Shown: in pieces, positions 16,153 to 24,010 of the stretch
Position numbering within the stretch: the first letter of the stretch is position 1
How the letters are laid out: each line of letters opens with the position of its first letter
NCBI GenBank assembly: GCA_963728925.1
Contig: CAVSMB010000014.1
Span: 470,762-534,761 of the forward strand
Length of the DNA: 64,000 nt
DNA from: JBBPZA01 sp963728925
GTDB taxonomy: Bacteria; Actinomycetota; Thermoleophilia; Solirubrobacterales; Solirubrobacteraceae
Reading direction: 5' to 3'
The notes under the pieces: model-generated
What the model saw: the letters and a program-made list of their open reading frames with translations, nothing else
Database searches by the model: none
Told to the model about the DNA's origin: nothing
Made by a program: the position numbers and the translations under genes

Positions 16153-17165
16153 GCGGGATCATCGACCGCTACCGCGCCGACCTGCCGTTCGCGCCGGGGG
16201 ACCCCGTGGTCTCGCTCGCGGAGGGGTCGACCCCGCTCGTCGCCGCGCCCGCGCTGTCCGAGCGCTCCGGGGTGGAGGTGTGGCTCAAGCTCGAGGGCGG
16301 CAACCCCACGGGCTCCTTCAAGGACCGCGGTATGACCTGCGCGGTCTCCGCGGCGGTGCGCGAGGGCGCCGAGACGGTGATCTGCGCCTCGACGGGCAAC
16401 ACCGCCGCGAGCGCCGCCGCCTACGCGGCCCGCGCCGGGCTCACCGGCGCGGTGATCGTGCCCGAGGGCAAGATCGCGACCGGCAAGCTGGCCCAGGCGC
16501 TCGTCCACGGTGCGCGGGTCATCGCGTTGCGCGGGAACTTCGACCAGGCCCTGTCACTCGTGCGCGAGCTCGTCGACCGCCACCCGATCGCGCTGGTCAA
16601 CTCGGTCAACGCCTACCGCCTCGAGGGCCAGAAGACGGCGGCCTTCGAGATCCTCGACGAGCTCGGCGAGATCGAGGGGCTGTGCATCCCGGTCGGCAAC
16701 GCCGGGAACATCACCGCGTACTGGAAGGGCTTCGGCGAGCGCGGCGCGGCGCCCCGCATGCTCGGGTTCCAGGCCGAGGGAGCGGCCCCGCTCGTCCTGG
16801 GCAGGCCGGTGGCGCACCCCGAGACGCTCGCGAGCGCGATCCGCATCGGCAACCCGGCGCGCTGGGAGGAGGCGATGGGCGCGGTCACGGGATCGCGCGG
16901 CGCCGTGCGCGCCGTCTCCGACGCCGAGATCCTCGACGCGTGGCGCTTTCTCGCCGCGCGTGAGGGGGTCTTCTGCGAGCCCGCCTCGGCCGCCTCGGTG
17001 GCGGGGCTGCTGCGCCACGGCAGCGAGGGCGCCCGGCGCGTGGTGTGCGTGCTGACCGGCCACGGGCTCAAGGACCCGCAGACGGCGCTGGACCGCGCCG
17101 GGGCCGTCGTCCCGTGCGAGCCCGAGCTCGCTGCGGTCGAGCACGCGGTGCTGGACGGGCGATGA
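16149..17165 (+). CDS. thrC: Threonine synthase, probable CTG start
   Basis: 338-aa PLP enzyme converting O-phosphohomoserine to threonine. The N-terminal SGIIDRYRADLPF matches how actinobacterial ThrC proteins begin; SLAEGSTPLV near 22, the PLP lysine in NPTGSFKDRGMTC near 58, ASTGNTAASAAAYAARAG near 80, and the phosphate-binding VGNAGNITAYW near 185 are all present. The start appears to be CTG with a strong Shine-Dalgarno sequence inside hom, and the CTGA overlap mirrors the ATGA/GTGA overlaps used elsewhere here. A much longer open frame upstream is only the shadow of hom. It overlaps thrB by 4 bases. Confidence 0.9.
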   Translation: MSGIIDRYRADLPFAPGDPVVSLAEGSTPLVAAPALSERSGVEVWLKLEGGNPTGSFKDRGMTCAVSAAVREGAETVICASTGNTAASAAAYAARAGLTGAVIVPEGKIATGKLAQALVHGARVIALRGNFDQALSLVRELVDRHPIALVNSVNAYRLEGQKTAAFEILDELGEIEGLCIPVGNAGNITAYWKGFGERGAAPRMLGFQAEGAAPLVLGRPVAHPETLASAIRIGNPARWEEAMGAVTGSRGAVRAVSDAEILDAWRFLAAREGVFCEPASAASVAGLLRHGSEGARRVVCVLTGHGLKDPQTALDRAGAVVPCEPELAAVEHAVLDGR

Positions 17166-18013
17166 ACCGCCGCCGCGTCGTCCGCGTCCCCGCGTCCTCG
17201 GCCAACCTCGGGCCGGGCTACGACGTGCTCGCCGCGGCCCTCTCACTCCATGTGGAGCTCGAGGTGGAGGAGACCGGGCGCTTCGGGGTCGAGACCGACC
17301 TCGACGTGGCGCGCGACGAGCGCAACCTCTGCGTGCGAGCCTTCGCGCGCCTCGCCTCGCCCAGGGACTTCACCTTCCGGATCCGCTCGCGCGTGCCGCT
17401 GTCGGGCGGCCTGGGGTCGAGCGCGGCCGCCACCGTGGCCGGGCTCATGGCCGCAGACCATCTCTTCGAGCTCGACGCCGACGTGCTCGGCCACGCGATC
17501 GAGATCGAGGGCCACCCCGACAACGCGGCGGCGGCCGTGCTCGGCGGGTTCGTCATCTGCGCCGACGGCCGCGCGACGCGCTTCGACGCGCCGGCCGGCC
17601 TCGAGGCGGTGCTCGTCGTCCCCCATGAGGCGGTTCGCACGGCGCAGGCGCGCGCCGCGATGCCCGCCACGGTGCCGATCGCCGACGCGGTCTTCACCGC
17701 CGCCCACGCCGCGCTGCTCGTCCACGGGCTCGGCCGCGGGGACTGGGAGCTCGTCGCGCGCGGCCTGGCCGACCGCCTGCACCAGCCGCGCCGGGAGCAC
17801 CTCTACCCGCGCTCGATGGCGCTCGTCGAGCGCGCGGCCGGGCTCGGCGCGCTGGGAGCCACGATCTCGGGCGCGGGGCCGAGCGTTCTCGTGTGGACCC
17901 ACTACGAGAGCACGGGCGGGGCGGCCACGCGCCTGCGCGAGGAGGCCGGGGACTGGGCGCAGGTGCTGCGGGTGCCCTTCGAGCCGCAGGGCGCCGACGT
18001 GCGCGCGCTCTGA
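17162..18013 (+). CDS. thrB: Homoserine kinase
   Basis: 283-aa GHMP-family kinase that phosphorylates homoserine for threonine synthesis. N-terminal VRVPASSANLGPGYD, the ATP-binding loop PLSGGLGSSAAATVAGL near 80, IEGHPDNAAAAVLGGF near 115 and the C-terminal GATISGAGPSVLVW near 235 are diagnostic. Its ATG overlaps the thrC stop (ATGA). Last gene of the lysA-hom-thrC-thrB operon; no aspartate kinase or semialdehyde dehydrogenase is in view. Confidence 0.95.
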   Translation: MNRRRVVRVPASSANLGPGYDVLAAALSLHVELEVEETGRFGVETDLDVARDERNLCVRAFARLASPRDFTFRIRSRVPLSGGLGSSAAATVAGLMAADHLFELDADVLGHAIEIEGHPDNAAAAVLGGFVICADGRATRFDAPAGLEAVLVVPHEAVRTAQARAAMPATVPIADAVFTAAHAALLVHGLGRGDWELVARGLADRLHQPRREHLYPRSMALVERAAGLGALGATISGAGPSVLVWTHYESTGGAATRLREEAGDWAQVLRVPFEPQGADVRAL

Positions 18014-18151
18014 ACGCTCCGCCTCAGGGCCAGCACGCAGACCACCTCCGGGGTGACCCTGGATCTGCTGGGCGCGTGACGAACGCCACGGTATGTTCGA
18101 CCCGTTTTCAGTAGAAGGATCCCCAGGGTCGACTCGAAGAAAGGACGCCTG
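18014..18151. other. Intergenic leader with a long inverted repeat
   Basis: Between thrB and the cupredoxin lipoprotein. GACCCTGGATC near 18054 and GATCCCCAGGGTC near 18117 are reverse complements apart from a 2-base bulge, with ~50 bases between. A possible -10, TATGTT (about 18092), lies inside the loop, and GAAAGGA precedes the ATG at 18152. This may be an operator or an mRNA structure; function unknown. Confidence 0.3.
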
Positions 18152-18973
18152 ATGCTGAAGGGAATCTCGCCGCGCGCCTCGGCGGTCGCGCTCGCGGCCG
18201 GCTGCCTTGCTGCGATCACAGCCTGCGGGAGCGACGACGGCGGCACCACCACCAGCGCTAGCAGCGCCGACGCCAAGCTCGCAGCCGGTTGTGCGGCGAG
18301 CAAGAAGGTCAACGAGGGGATCGAGCGGTTCTTCGAGAGCACGCCTGCGCTGCAGAGCGAGAAGCCGCCGACCAAGGCGCAGATCCCGCAGATCCAGGCC
18401 AACTACGACAAGTTCGTCGCCGGGCCGCTCGCGGAGGCCGAGCAGAACGTGCCACGCGAGCTCAAGGCCGACCTGGCGAAGGCGAGCGCGGCCCTCGGGC
18501 AGCTGCGGGCGACGGGAAGCCCACAGCAGCTCGGCTCGCCCGCCGTCCAGAAGGCCGGGTCGAACCTCGACGGCTACTACTTCGATAATTGCCCGGGGCC
18601 GAAGGCGGCGATAACCGGCATCGACTACGCCTTCGACGGGGCCAAGCTGACCTATGCGCCCGGCGCCACCCGGATCAAGTTCGTCAACAAGGGCAAGGAG
18701 GAGCACGAGCTCGTGCTCGTCAGGAAGAAGCCCGGCACCACCGAGAGCTTCGATGAGCTGCTCAAGCTCCCCGAGAGCCAGGCGCAGTCCAAGGTCGAGT
18801 CCGTCGGCCAGACCGAGGGCTCGCCGGGGACGACGAACTACATCGTCGCGAACCTGACCAAGGGCGACTACCTGATGCTCTGCGCCATCCCCAAGGGCAC
18901 GACGCCCGGCAAGGAGGGAAAGGGCCCGCCGCACTTCGTGCTCGGGATGAAGAACGAGTTCTCCGTCCAGTAG
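18152..18973 (+). CDS. Cupredoxin-like lipoprotein
   Basis: 273-aa exported lipoprotein. The signal peptide ends in a lipobox (AAITAC, Cys 26), then a Ser/Thr/Gly linker and a helical region (about 50-145). The C-terminal ~125 residues look like a type 1 copper (cupredoxin) fold: GIDYAFDGAKLTYAPGATRI, FVNKGKEEHELVLVRK, and LMLCAIPKG with PPHFVLGM, giving a plausible His, Cys, His, Met copper site. Likely role is extracytoplasmic copper binding or electron transfer; this is inferred from the motif, and the N-terminal helical part is unassigned. GAAAGGA lies upstream of the ATG. Confidence 0.72.
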   Translation: MLKGISPRASAVALAAGCLAAITACGSDDGGTTTSASSADAKLAAGCAASKKVNEGIERFFESTPALQSEKPPTKAQIPQIQANYDKFVAGPLAEAEQNVPRELKADLAKASAALGQLRATGSPQQLGSPAVQKAGSNLDGYYFDNCPGPKAAITGIDYAFDGAKLTYAPGATRIKFVNKGKEEHELVLVRKKPGTTESFDELLKLPESQAQSKVESVGQTEGSPGTTNYIVANLTKGDYLMLCAIPKGTTPGKEGKGPPHFVLGMKNEFSVQ

Positions 18974-19030
18974 CGGCGGGGCGCGATCCGCGCGCGGCTA
19001 TGCGCCGCGCGCAGGCACCGCGTCGCGCTG

Positions 19031-19831
19031 CTAGCCGCCGCGCGCGGGGACTCCGTCGCGCAGCGCGACGAGGCGAGCGCGGGCCTCTTTGAAGCCGAGG
19101 CGCTCGAGCATCTCGTCGGCCAGTGCGAGGTAGTCCGCGGCGAGGTCGGGCCGGAAGTTGAGGATCGACACCGCCCGCTCGGCCGATTCTGCGTAGGCGA
19201 TCGACTGGCGCACCGAGGCGCCGAACGCCTTGTCGCCGAAGCTCTCGCGCAGCGACTCGTAGGCCTCCCGGGAGTGGCGGGTGCGCATGTCGGCGATGTT
19301 GAGGACCACCCCGAGCCACTCGAGATCGGGGTTCAGGTTGTCGCGTGCGAGCTCGATCACCTCGAGGGCCTGCTCGACGCCCTGCAGCGCGAAGTACTGC
19401 GCCTCGGAGGAGATCAGCGCGTGGTCGGCCGCCACCAGGGCGTTGACGGTGAGGAGCCCCAGCGACGGCGGGCAGTCGATGAGGATCACGTCGTAGTCGC
19501 CCTTGACCTCGCGCAGCGCGCGGCGCAGCGTCAGCTCGCGGCCCATCTTGCCGCTGAGCACGAGCTCGGCCTCGGCGAGCCCGAGGTTGGCGGGGATCAC
19601 CCCGTCGTGGATGGCCGACGAGGCCTTCGCGCGGCCGGCGAGAACGTCGCCGATCGTCGGGTCGGCGTCGGGGTCGACGTCGAAGTAGTCCGAGAGGTTG
19701 CCCTGCGGGTCGAGGTCGATCGACAGCACGCGCAGGCCGACCCGCGACAGGACGTCGGCGAGCGAGCGCACCGTCGTGGTCTTGCCGGTCCCGCCCTTCT
19801 GGGAGAGGACCGCGATCGTCTCAGCCGCCAT
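19031..19831 (-). CDS. ParA-family partition ATPase
   Basis: 266-aa ParA/Soj-type ATPase. Deviant Walker A KGGTGKTTT near 12, switch/Walker A' region LSIDLDPQGNLSDYFDVD near 36, and Walker B VILIDCPPSLGLLTVNAL near 115 are complete. Such proteins position DNA or large complexes by dynamic binding. No parB lies directly beside it, so this is probably an orphan ParA rather than the chromosomal pair; a ParB-like protein lies 23 kb away. TATCGT (19843-19848, minus strand) is 11 bases before the ATG. Confidence 0.9.
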   Translation of the reverse strand: MAAETIAVLSQKGGTGKTTTVRSLADVLSRVGLRVLSIDLDPQGNLSDYFDVDPDADPTIGDVLAGRAKASSAIHDGVIPANLGLAEAELVLSGKMGRELTLRRALREVKGDYDVILIDCPPSLGLLTVNALVAADHALISSEAQYFALQGVEQALEVIELARDNLNPDLEWLGVVLNIADMRTRHSREAYESLRESFGDKAFGASVRQSIAYAESAERAVSILNFRPDLAADYLALADEMLERLGFKEARARLVALRDGVPARGG

Positions 19832-19879
19832 CGGGGGCGGGCACGATAGCGCGGCGCGGACGCCGGGGTCCGGCTGCCC

Positions 19880-20461
19880 TCAGGTCCGTGCGCGCTCCCC
19901 GAAGGCCCCGGCGGGAGCGAGCGAAGCCATCGGCAGCGACGGGAGGTCGAGAAAGCGCAGCTCGTGGCAGCCGACGAGGATCTCGTCCCCGTCGCGCAGG
20001 CGACTCCACTCCACCCGCTCGCCGTTGACGAAGACGCCGTTGAGGCTGCGGTCGTCGAGGACGCGGACCCCGTCCGCCTGGCGGACGATGAGGGCGTGGC
20101 GCCGCGACACCGTCGGGTCGTCGAAGCGGATGTCGGCGGCGAGGCTGCGACCCACGCGGGTCCACTCGCGGGCTAGCGGCGCGACCACGAGCTCCTCGCC
20201 GTCCCGGTAGGCGATGTGCTCGCCCGCCTCGGTGCAGCGTTCGCGCGCGTCGCCGAGCCATTCGGGCTCGCCCGCGGCGCGCTCGACGGCGTCGAAGTTC
20301 GCCGTCGTGGTGAACAAAGAGGCCCTCCGCCAGCGCTCTCCGGCGCAGGCGGGACATGTCGGCAGCGCGTCCTCCGCCACGAGCGAGACGGTGTAGCCGC
20401 AGTCCTCGCATCGAAACGATCCGGTTCCCGCAAGCGTGCCCGACATCAGCGCATCCGACAT
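19880..20461 (-). CDS. Zinc-ribbon plus FHA domain protein
   Basis: 193-aa cytosolic protein. The N-terminal 17-45 region is a rubredoxin-like zinc ribbon (CEDCG and CPAC), and residues ~95-175 form an FHA phosphothreonine-binding domain: TRVGRSLAADIRFDDPTVSR, RHALIV, then RSLNGVFVNGERV. FHA domains read Ser/Thr kinase signals; no kinase is in the window. The ATG is preceded by a purine-rich leader, and a TATAAT box lies ~50 bases upstream. It is next to the orphan parA on the same strand. Confidence 0.87.
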   Translation of the reverse strand: MSDALMSGTLAGTGSFRCEDCGYTVSLVAEDALPTCPACAGERWRRASLFTTTANFDAVERAAGEPEWLGDARERCTEAGEHIAYRDGEELVVAPLAREWTRVGRSLAADIRFDDPTVSRRHALIVRQADGVRVLDDRSLNGVFVNGERVEWSRLRDGDEILVGCHELRFLDLPSLPMASLAPAGAFGERART

Positions 20462-20509
20462 CTTCAGATCTCCCGGGGAAGGGCCGTCCGCCGACCGGCC
20501 TGTGCCGGA

Positions 20510-20515
20510 ATTATA
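20510..20515 (-). promoter_or_regulatory. TATAAT -10 box for the FHA gene
   Basis: A perfect TATAAT on the minus strand, about 48 bases before the FHA-protein ATG. It is the only consensus -10 of the window with a normal leader. No good -35 is seen. Confidence 0.5.
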
Positions 20516-20682
20516 CCCCGCTGGTCAACCACCACGGTACTGGTCTATTCCGGATTGCAGAGCCGAATTTGAGGTGTTGTCAGCATGCCTTAAGCGCGCC
20601 TAAACCCGAGCGCTGCGGTGCCTGCCGGCGAGCGTCCGCGCAACGCGGCAGGACGTTGGCGCCACCCGGCGAAATCCCCTGC

Positions 20683-20928
20683 ATGCCGCGCTCCGACGCG
20701 CTCGAGATCCAGCTGCTGCGAAGCAGCGTCGACGCCCTGGAGGCCGACCACCAGCGCTGCGCCGACTGCCGTCGCACGCCGCTCACCGGCGAGCGCGTCT
20801 ACCTGTACGCGGACGGCCGCACGGCGTGCGAGCTCTGCCGCACGACACGGCGCGACGAGCCGCTGGGCTCCGAGCCGGTCCGCGGGGGGACTGGCCACCT
20901 CGTGCGCGTCCACGCACGGGCGGCCTGA
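20683..20928 (+). CDS. Small CxxC-CxxC zinc-ribbon-like protein
   Basis: 81-aa protein with two Cys pairs (RCADCRR near 27 and ACELCRT near 54), spaced as in a treble-clef or zinc-ribbon fold, preceded by a helix SDALEIQLLRSSVDALEADH. Likely zinc-binding; function unknown. A longer open frame upstream has no coding character, so the ATG at 20683 is chosen. The preceding ~220 bases hold no gene that I can support; they are less GC-rich than the surroundings and carry the FHA-gene promoter. Confidence 0.6.
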   Translation: MPRSDALEIQLLRSSVDALEADHQRCADCRRTPLTGERVYLYADGRTACELCRTTRRDEPLGSEPVRGGTGHLVRVHARAA

Positions 20929-21038
20929 CGCGAGTTTCGCGGGAGGGCGCGCGGAGCGCCGCCCGTCAACGACGACCGGAGGTCGTCGGCCGTCTCAGGC
21001 CGCGGGGCAGGATGCCCCGCGGAGGTAATCTCCCCTGC

Positions 21039-21530
21039 GTGGACCCGGTCGCCCTCTCGATCATGATCGCCAAGCCGCGGGAGGAGGTCTTCTCCTACCT
21101 CGCGGACGTCGCGAACCATCCCGAGTTCACCGACCACTACCTGGTCGACTGGCGGCTCACCCGCGAGGAGTCCTACGGCCGCGGCGCGGGGGCGCGCTTC
21201 CGGCTCAAGGCGCCGCTACAGCGCTTCGACTGGGCCGACTTCACGATCATCGAGGCCGAGGCTCCCCACCGCCTCGTCCTGGCCGGCAGGGCCGGCAAGT
21301 TCAACCGTATCCGCACGCTCACGACCTACACCCTGGACCCGGGCGCAGGCGGCCAGACCGACCTCGCCTTCGAGGTCGACACGCAGCCGCCGCTGCCGAC
21401 CGACCGCCTGATGGGGGCCATCACCCGGCCGTGGCTGCGGCGCAAGGCCCGCAGGGGGCTCAAGCGACTTCGGTCGATCCTCGAGGAGGGGCTGGACCGG
21501 GGCGAGCGCGCGACCATCGCGGCGCGGTGA
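21039..21530 (+). CDS. SRPBCC (START-like) family protein
   Basis: 163-aa polyketide cyclase/dehydrase-like protein of the SRPBCC fold. It begins VDPVALSIMIAKPREEVFSY with the typical first strand and helix for this family, then ADVANHPEFTDHYLVDWRLT and a C-terminal amphipathic helix (KARRGLKRLRSILEEG). These domains bind hydrophobic ligands; the ligand is unknown. GTG at 21039 is 7 bases after TAATCT (21026-21031). The GGAGG at 21021-21025 is farther from the GTG than a normal ribosome site and overlaps this box, so a leaderless start is favoured. Confidence 0.78.
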   Translation: MDPVALSIMIAKPREEVFSYLADVANHPEFTDHYLVDWRLTREESYGRGAGARFRLKAPLQRFDWADFTIIEAEAPHRLVLAGRAGKFNRIRTLTTYTLDPGAGGQTDLAFEVDTQPPLPTDRLMGAITRPWLRRKARRGLKRLRSILEEGLDRGERATIAAR

Positions 21531-21600
21531 GCCGCGAGCGGCCGGCGCGGTGAACCATGGGCCTCCGGCGCCCGGACCACCGGTAGACTCCGCGCCCGCC

Positions 21601-22194
21601 GTGACCGTCCGCCGCATCATCGCTGCCGCCCTGCCGCTCGCCCTCGCAGTGGCCCTCGGGGCGTGCGGGAACAGGCAGGACACGGTGACCGACGCGGAGT
21701 CCGAGGGGCTGTACGTCGACGTCGGCGGGCTCACCTACCAGGTGCAGATCTCGCGCGAGCTCAACGCCCGCGACGAGGAGGACCAGGCCTACCTCAAGGG
21801 CCTGCCGCCGGGGACCCCGGCGTTGAAGCCATCGGAGTCCTGGTTCGGGGTGTTCATGCAGGTTCGCAACGAGGAGAACGAGCCCGCGACCTCCGCGCGT
21901 GACTTCCGCATCGTCAACACGCAGTACGAGGAGGGCAAGCCCTGCGAGCCCGTCAACGGCTGCTTCGACGCGGTGCAGCTCGACGGCGCGGTCAACCCGT
22001 TCGCCTGGACCTCTACCCAGGTCGACCCCGGCGAGCTCTTCCCGCCGAGTTCGAGCGCCGCCCAGTACGGCCCGATCCAGGGATCGATGGCGCTCTTCCG
22101 CATCCCCTTGGCCTCCTACGAGAACCGCCCGCTCGAGCTCACCATCACGGGCGCCCTGCCGACCCAAGAGGGTCGCGTAACCCTGGACCTGTAG
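21601..22194 (+). CDS. Lipoprotein, function unknown
   Basis: 197-aa exported lipoprotein with signal peptide and lipobox (VALGACG, Cys 22). The mature part has beta-rich segments such as GLTYQVQISRELN and SWFGVFMQVRNEENEP, resembling the immunoglobulin-like DUF4352-type domains of actinobacterial lipoproteins, but I cannot assign the family with certainty. Two Cys (KPCEPVNGC) could form a disulfide. GTG at 21601 lies 11 bases after TAGACT (21584-21589). Convergent with the penicillin-binding protein gene 27 bases downstream. Confidence 0.75.
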   Translation: MTVRRIIAAALPLALAVALGACGNRQDTVTDAESEGLYVDVGGLTYQVQISRELNARDEEDQAYLKGLPPGTPALKPSESWFGVFMQVRNEENEPATSARDFRIVNTQYEEGKPCEPVNGCFDAVQLDGAVNPFAWTSTQVDPGELFPPSSSAAQYGPIQGSMALFRIPLASYENRPLELTITGALPTQEGRVTLDL

Positions 22195-22221
22195 GCCCCC
22201 TTGCAGGCCAACGCCGCGCCC

Positions 22222-23943
22222 TCACCGCTTCAGGGCCGGCTCGAGGATCGCCTTGGCGATCGGGGCCGCCACGTCGCCGCCGAACCCGGCCTGGACGGCG
22301 AGCACGCCGACGGCGAGCTTGGGGCGTCGTGCGGGCGCGAAGGCGACGAACCAGGCGTCCTCCTTCAGGCCGCCGCCGAGCTCGGCGGTGCCCGTCTTGC
22401 CGGCCACCTTGACGCCCGAGATCGCGGCCGACGTGCCGGTGCCGAAGGAGACGACGCCGATCATGAGGTTGCGGACCTTGCGCGCGACGCGCCGGCTGGT
22501 GACGCGCACGCTCTGCGCGTTCTGGCCCTTCACGAGCACGGGCTTCAGCCGCACGCCGTCGTTGGCGATGGTCTGGGCGACGGACGCCATCCCCAGCGCG
22601 GTCGCCTGCACCTTGCCCTGCCCGATCGCCGAGGACCCTATCTCGGCGTCGTTGCCCCCCATCTCCTCGGGCGTCTCGATGGAGTTGACCGCGGCGCCGG
22701 GGATGCCCGTCGGCTCGTTGAAGCCGAAGCGCTCGGAGGCGTCGACGAGGCGCTGGGCCCCCAGCTTGACCCCGAGCGGCGCGAAGACCGAGTTGCAGGA
22801 CTCGGCGAAGACCTCGCGCAGGTTGCCCCCGCACGCCTCGCCGCCGGCGTTGGAGATCGTCTGCCCGCCGACGTTCGCGCTGGTGACGACCGGAAACTTG
22901 CTGCCCCGGTTCACCAGCTTGGCCTCCAGTGCGGCGGTGACGGTGATGACCTTCATGGTCGACCCGGGCGGCTGCAGGCCGGAGAAGGCGAGACCCGCGA
23001 GGGCGAGCACCTCGCCGGTGTCGGGCTCGAGGATCGCGACCCCGCCGAGCTGCGCACCAAGCGAGTCGACCGCGGCGGTCTGCAGCTTGGGCTCGATGGT
23101 CGCCTTCGCGGCCCGCCCCTTACGCGGTCGCGTGCGCGCGAGCACGCGCCGGCCGGCGAGCAGCCGCCCGCCGGGGGTGCCCGCCACCTGGGCTTCGAAG
23201 ACCCGCTCCAGGCCGGTGATGCCGACGAGCGAGCCCCGCGGATACCCCTGCCGGTAGAGCGCCGGGCGCTGCGCGGCCGGCGGGGCGCCGAGCTCGCCGA
23301 CGATGTTGCTCGCCGAGGGCAGCGACGAGGTCCGGTCCGGGCCCCGGGCGAGCGGCGTGCCGTCGGCGGCGAGGATCGTGGCGCGCGCGGGAAGCTCGGT
23401 GTCCCGCGTCAGGCGCTCGCCCTGGCGCAGCCCCGGGAAGGTCAGCCGCGAGCTCCAGTCAACGCGCGCGGCGTCGCCATTGCCCGTGAAGGTCAGGAGC
23501 ACGGGCGCTCGCACGGTGCGGAAGACCCGCGTGCGCGCGGTGACCGGGAGCTCGATCGCGCCGTCCCGGGCGTCGCTCGGCTCTCCGGTCTCCAGGCGCG
23601 TCGTCGTCGCCGTCGCGGCGGCATCGCGGTAGGCGGCCGCGAAGGCGCGCCGGCCGACGCGCTGCTGGTCCTCGGGGGCGATGAGGTCGTACATCGCGCC
23701 GTAGTCCGAGCGCTGCCACGCGTCGGCGAACTTCTCGGCGAGCTTCTCCTCCGGCGAGGACCGTGTCGCGCCCACCACGAGACCGGCGACGAGGGCCACG
23801 AGCGCGACCACGGCCAGCGGGATCACCCGCCGCAGCGTGCGCCGGCGCCGGGCGCTGCGTCGGTCCTGGGCCCCCACGCGCGGCGCGCGGCTGATCGGCG
23901 CGGGACGGCGCGCCGTGGGCCTGGGCGGTCTCGATCCCTCCAT
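22222..23943 (-). CDS. Penicillin-binding transpeptidase with NTF2-like N-domain
   Basis: 573-aa class B-type penicillin-binding protein that cross-links peptidoglycan. A cytoplasmic basic N-terminus, one membrane anchor (about 37-57), a MecA_N/NTF2-like domain (about 60-165, EKLAEKFADAWQRSDYGAMY), a dimer region, and a transpeptidase domain with all three motifs: PGSTMK near 335, SCN near 390, and KTGTAE near 520. Domain order resembles PBP2a/PbpA-type enzymes. The ATG at 23943 is chosen; TAGAGT (23962-23957 on the minus strand) is 13 bases before it. Divergent from a MarP-like protease. Confidence 0.92.
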   Translation of the reverse strand: MEGSRPPRPTARRPAPISRAPRVGAQDRRSARRRRTLRRVIPLAVVALVALVAGLVVGATRSSPEEKLAEKFADAWQRSDYGAMYDLIAPEDQQRVGRRAFAAAYRDAAATATTTRLETGEPSDARDGAIELPVTARTRVFRTVRAPVLLTFTGNGDAARVDWSSRLTFPGLRQGERLTRDTELPARATILAADGTPLARGPDRTSSLPSASNIVGELGAPPAAQRPALYRQGYPRGSLVGITGLERVFEAQVAGTPGGRLLAGRRVLARTRPRKGRAAKATIEPKLQTAAVDSLGAQLGGVAILEPDTGEVLALAGLAFSGLQPPGSTMKVITVTAALEAKLVNRGSKFPVVTSANVGGQTISNAGGEACGGNLREVFAESCNSVFAPLGVKLGAQRLVDASERFGFNEPTGIPGAAVNSIETPEEMGGNDAEIGSSAIGQGKVQATALGMASVAQTIANDGVRLKPVLVKGQNAQSVRVTSRRVARKVRNLMIGVVSFGTGTSAAISGVKVAGKTGTAELGGGLKEDAWFVAFAPARRPKLAVGVLAVQAGFGGDVAAPIAKAILEPALKR

Positions 23944-24010
23944 GGTCGGCGGGGGAACTCTACGGGTCCTGAAGGCGCACTTAGAAGTCCCCGCTAGCGT
24001 CACCGCTCCG

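Noticed and set aside
19031..19831. ParA as the chromosomal ParA with the ParB-like protein at 42563
   Set aside because: The ParB-like protein lacks a recognisable DNA-binding HTH and is 23 kb away; no parS-like palindrome was noticed beside either gene.
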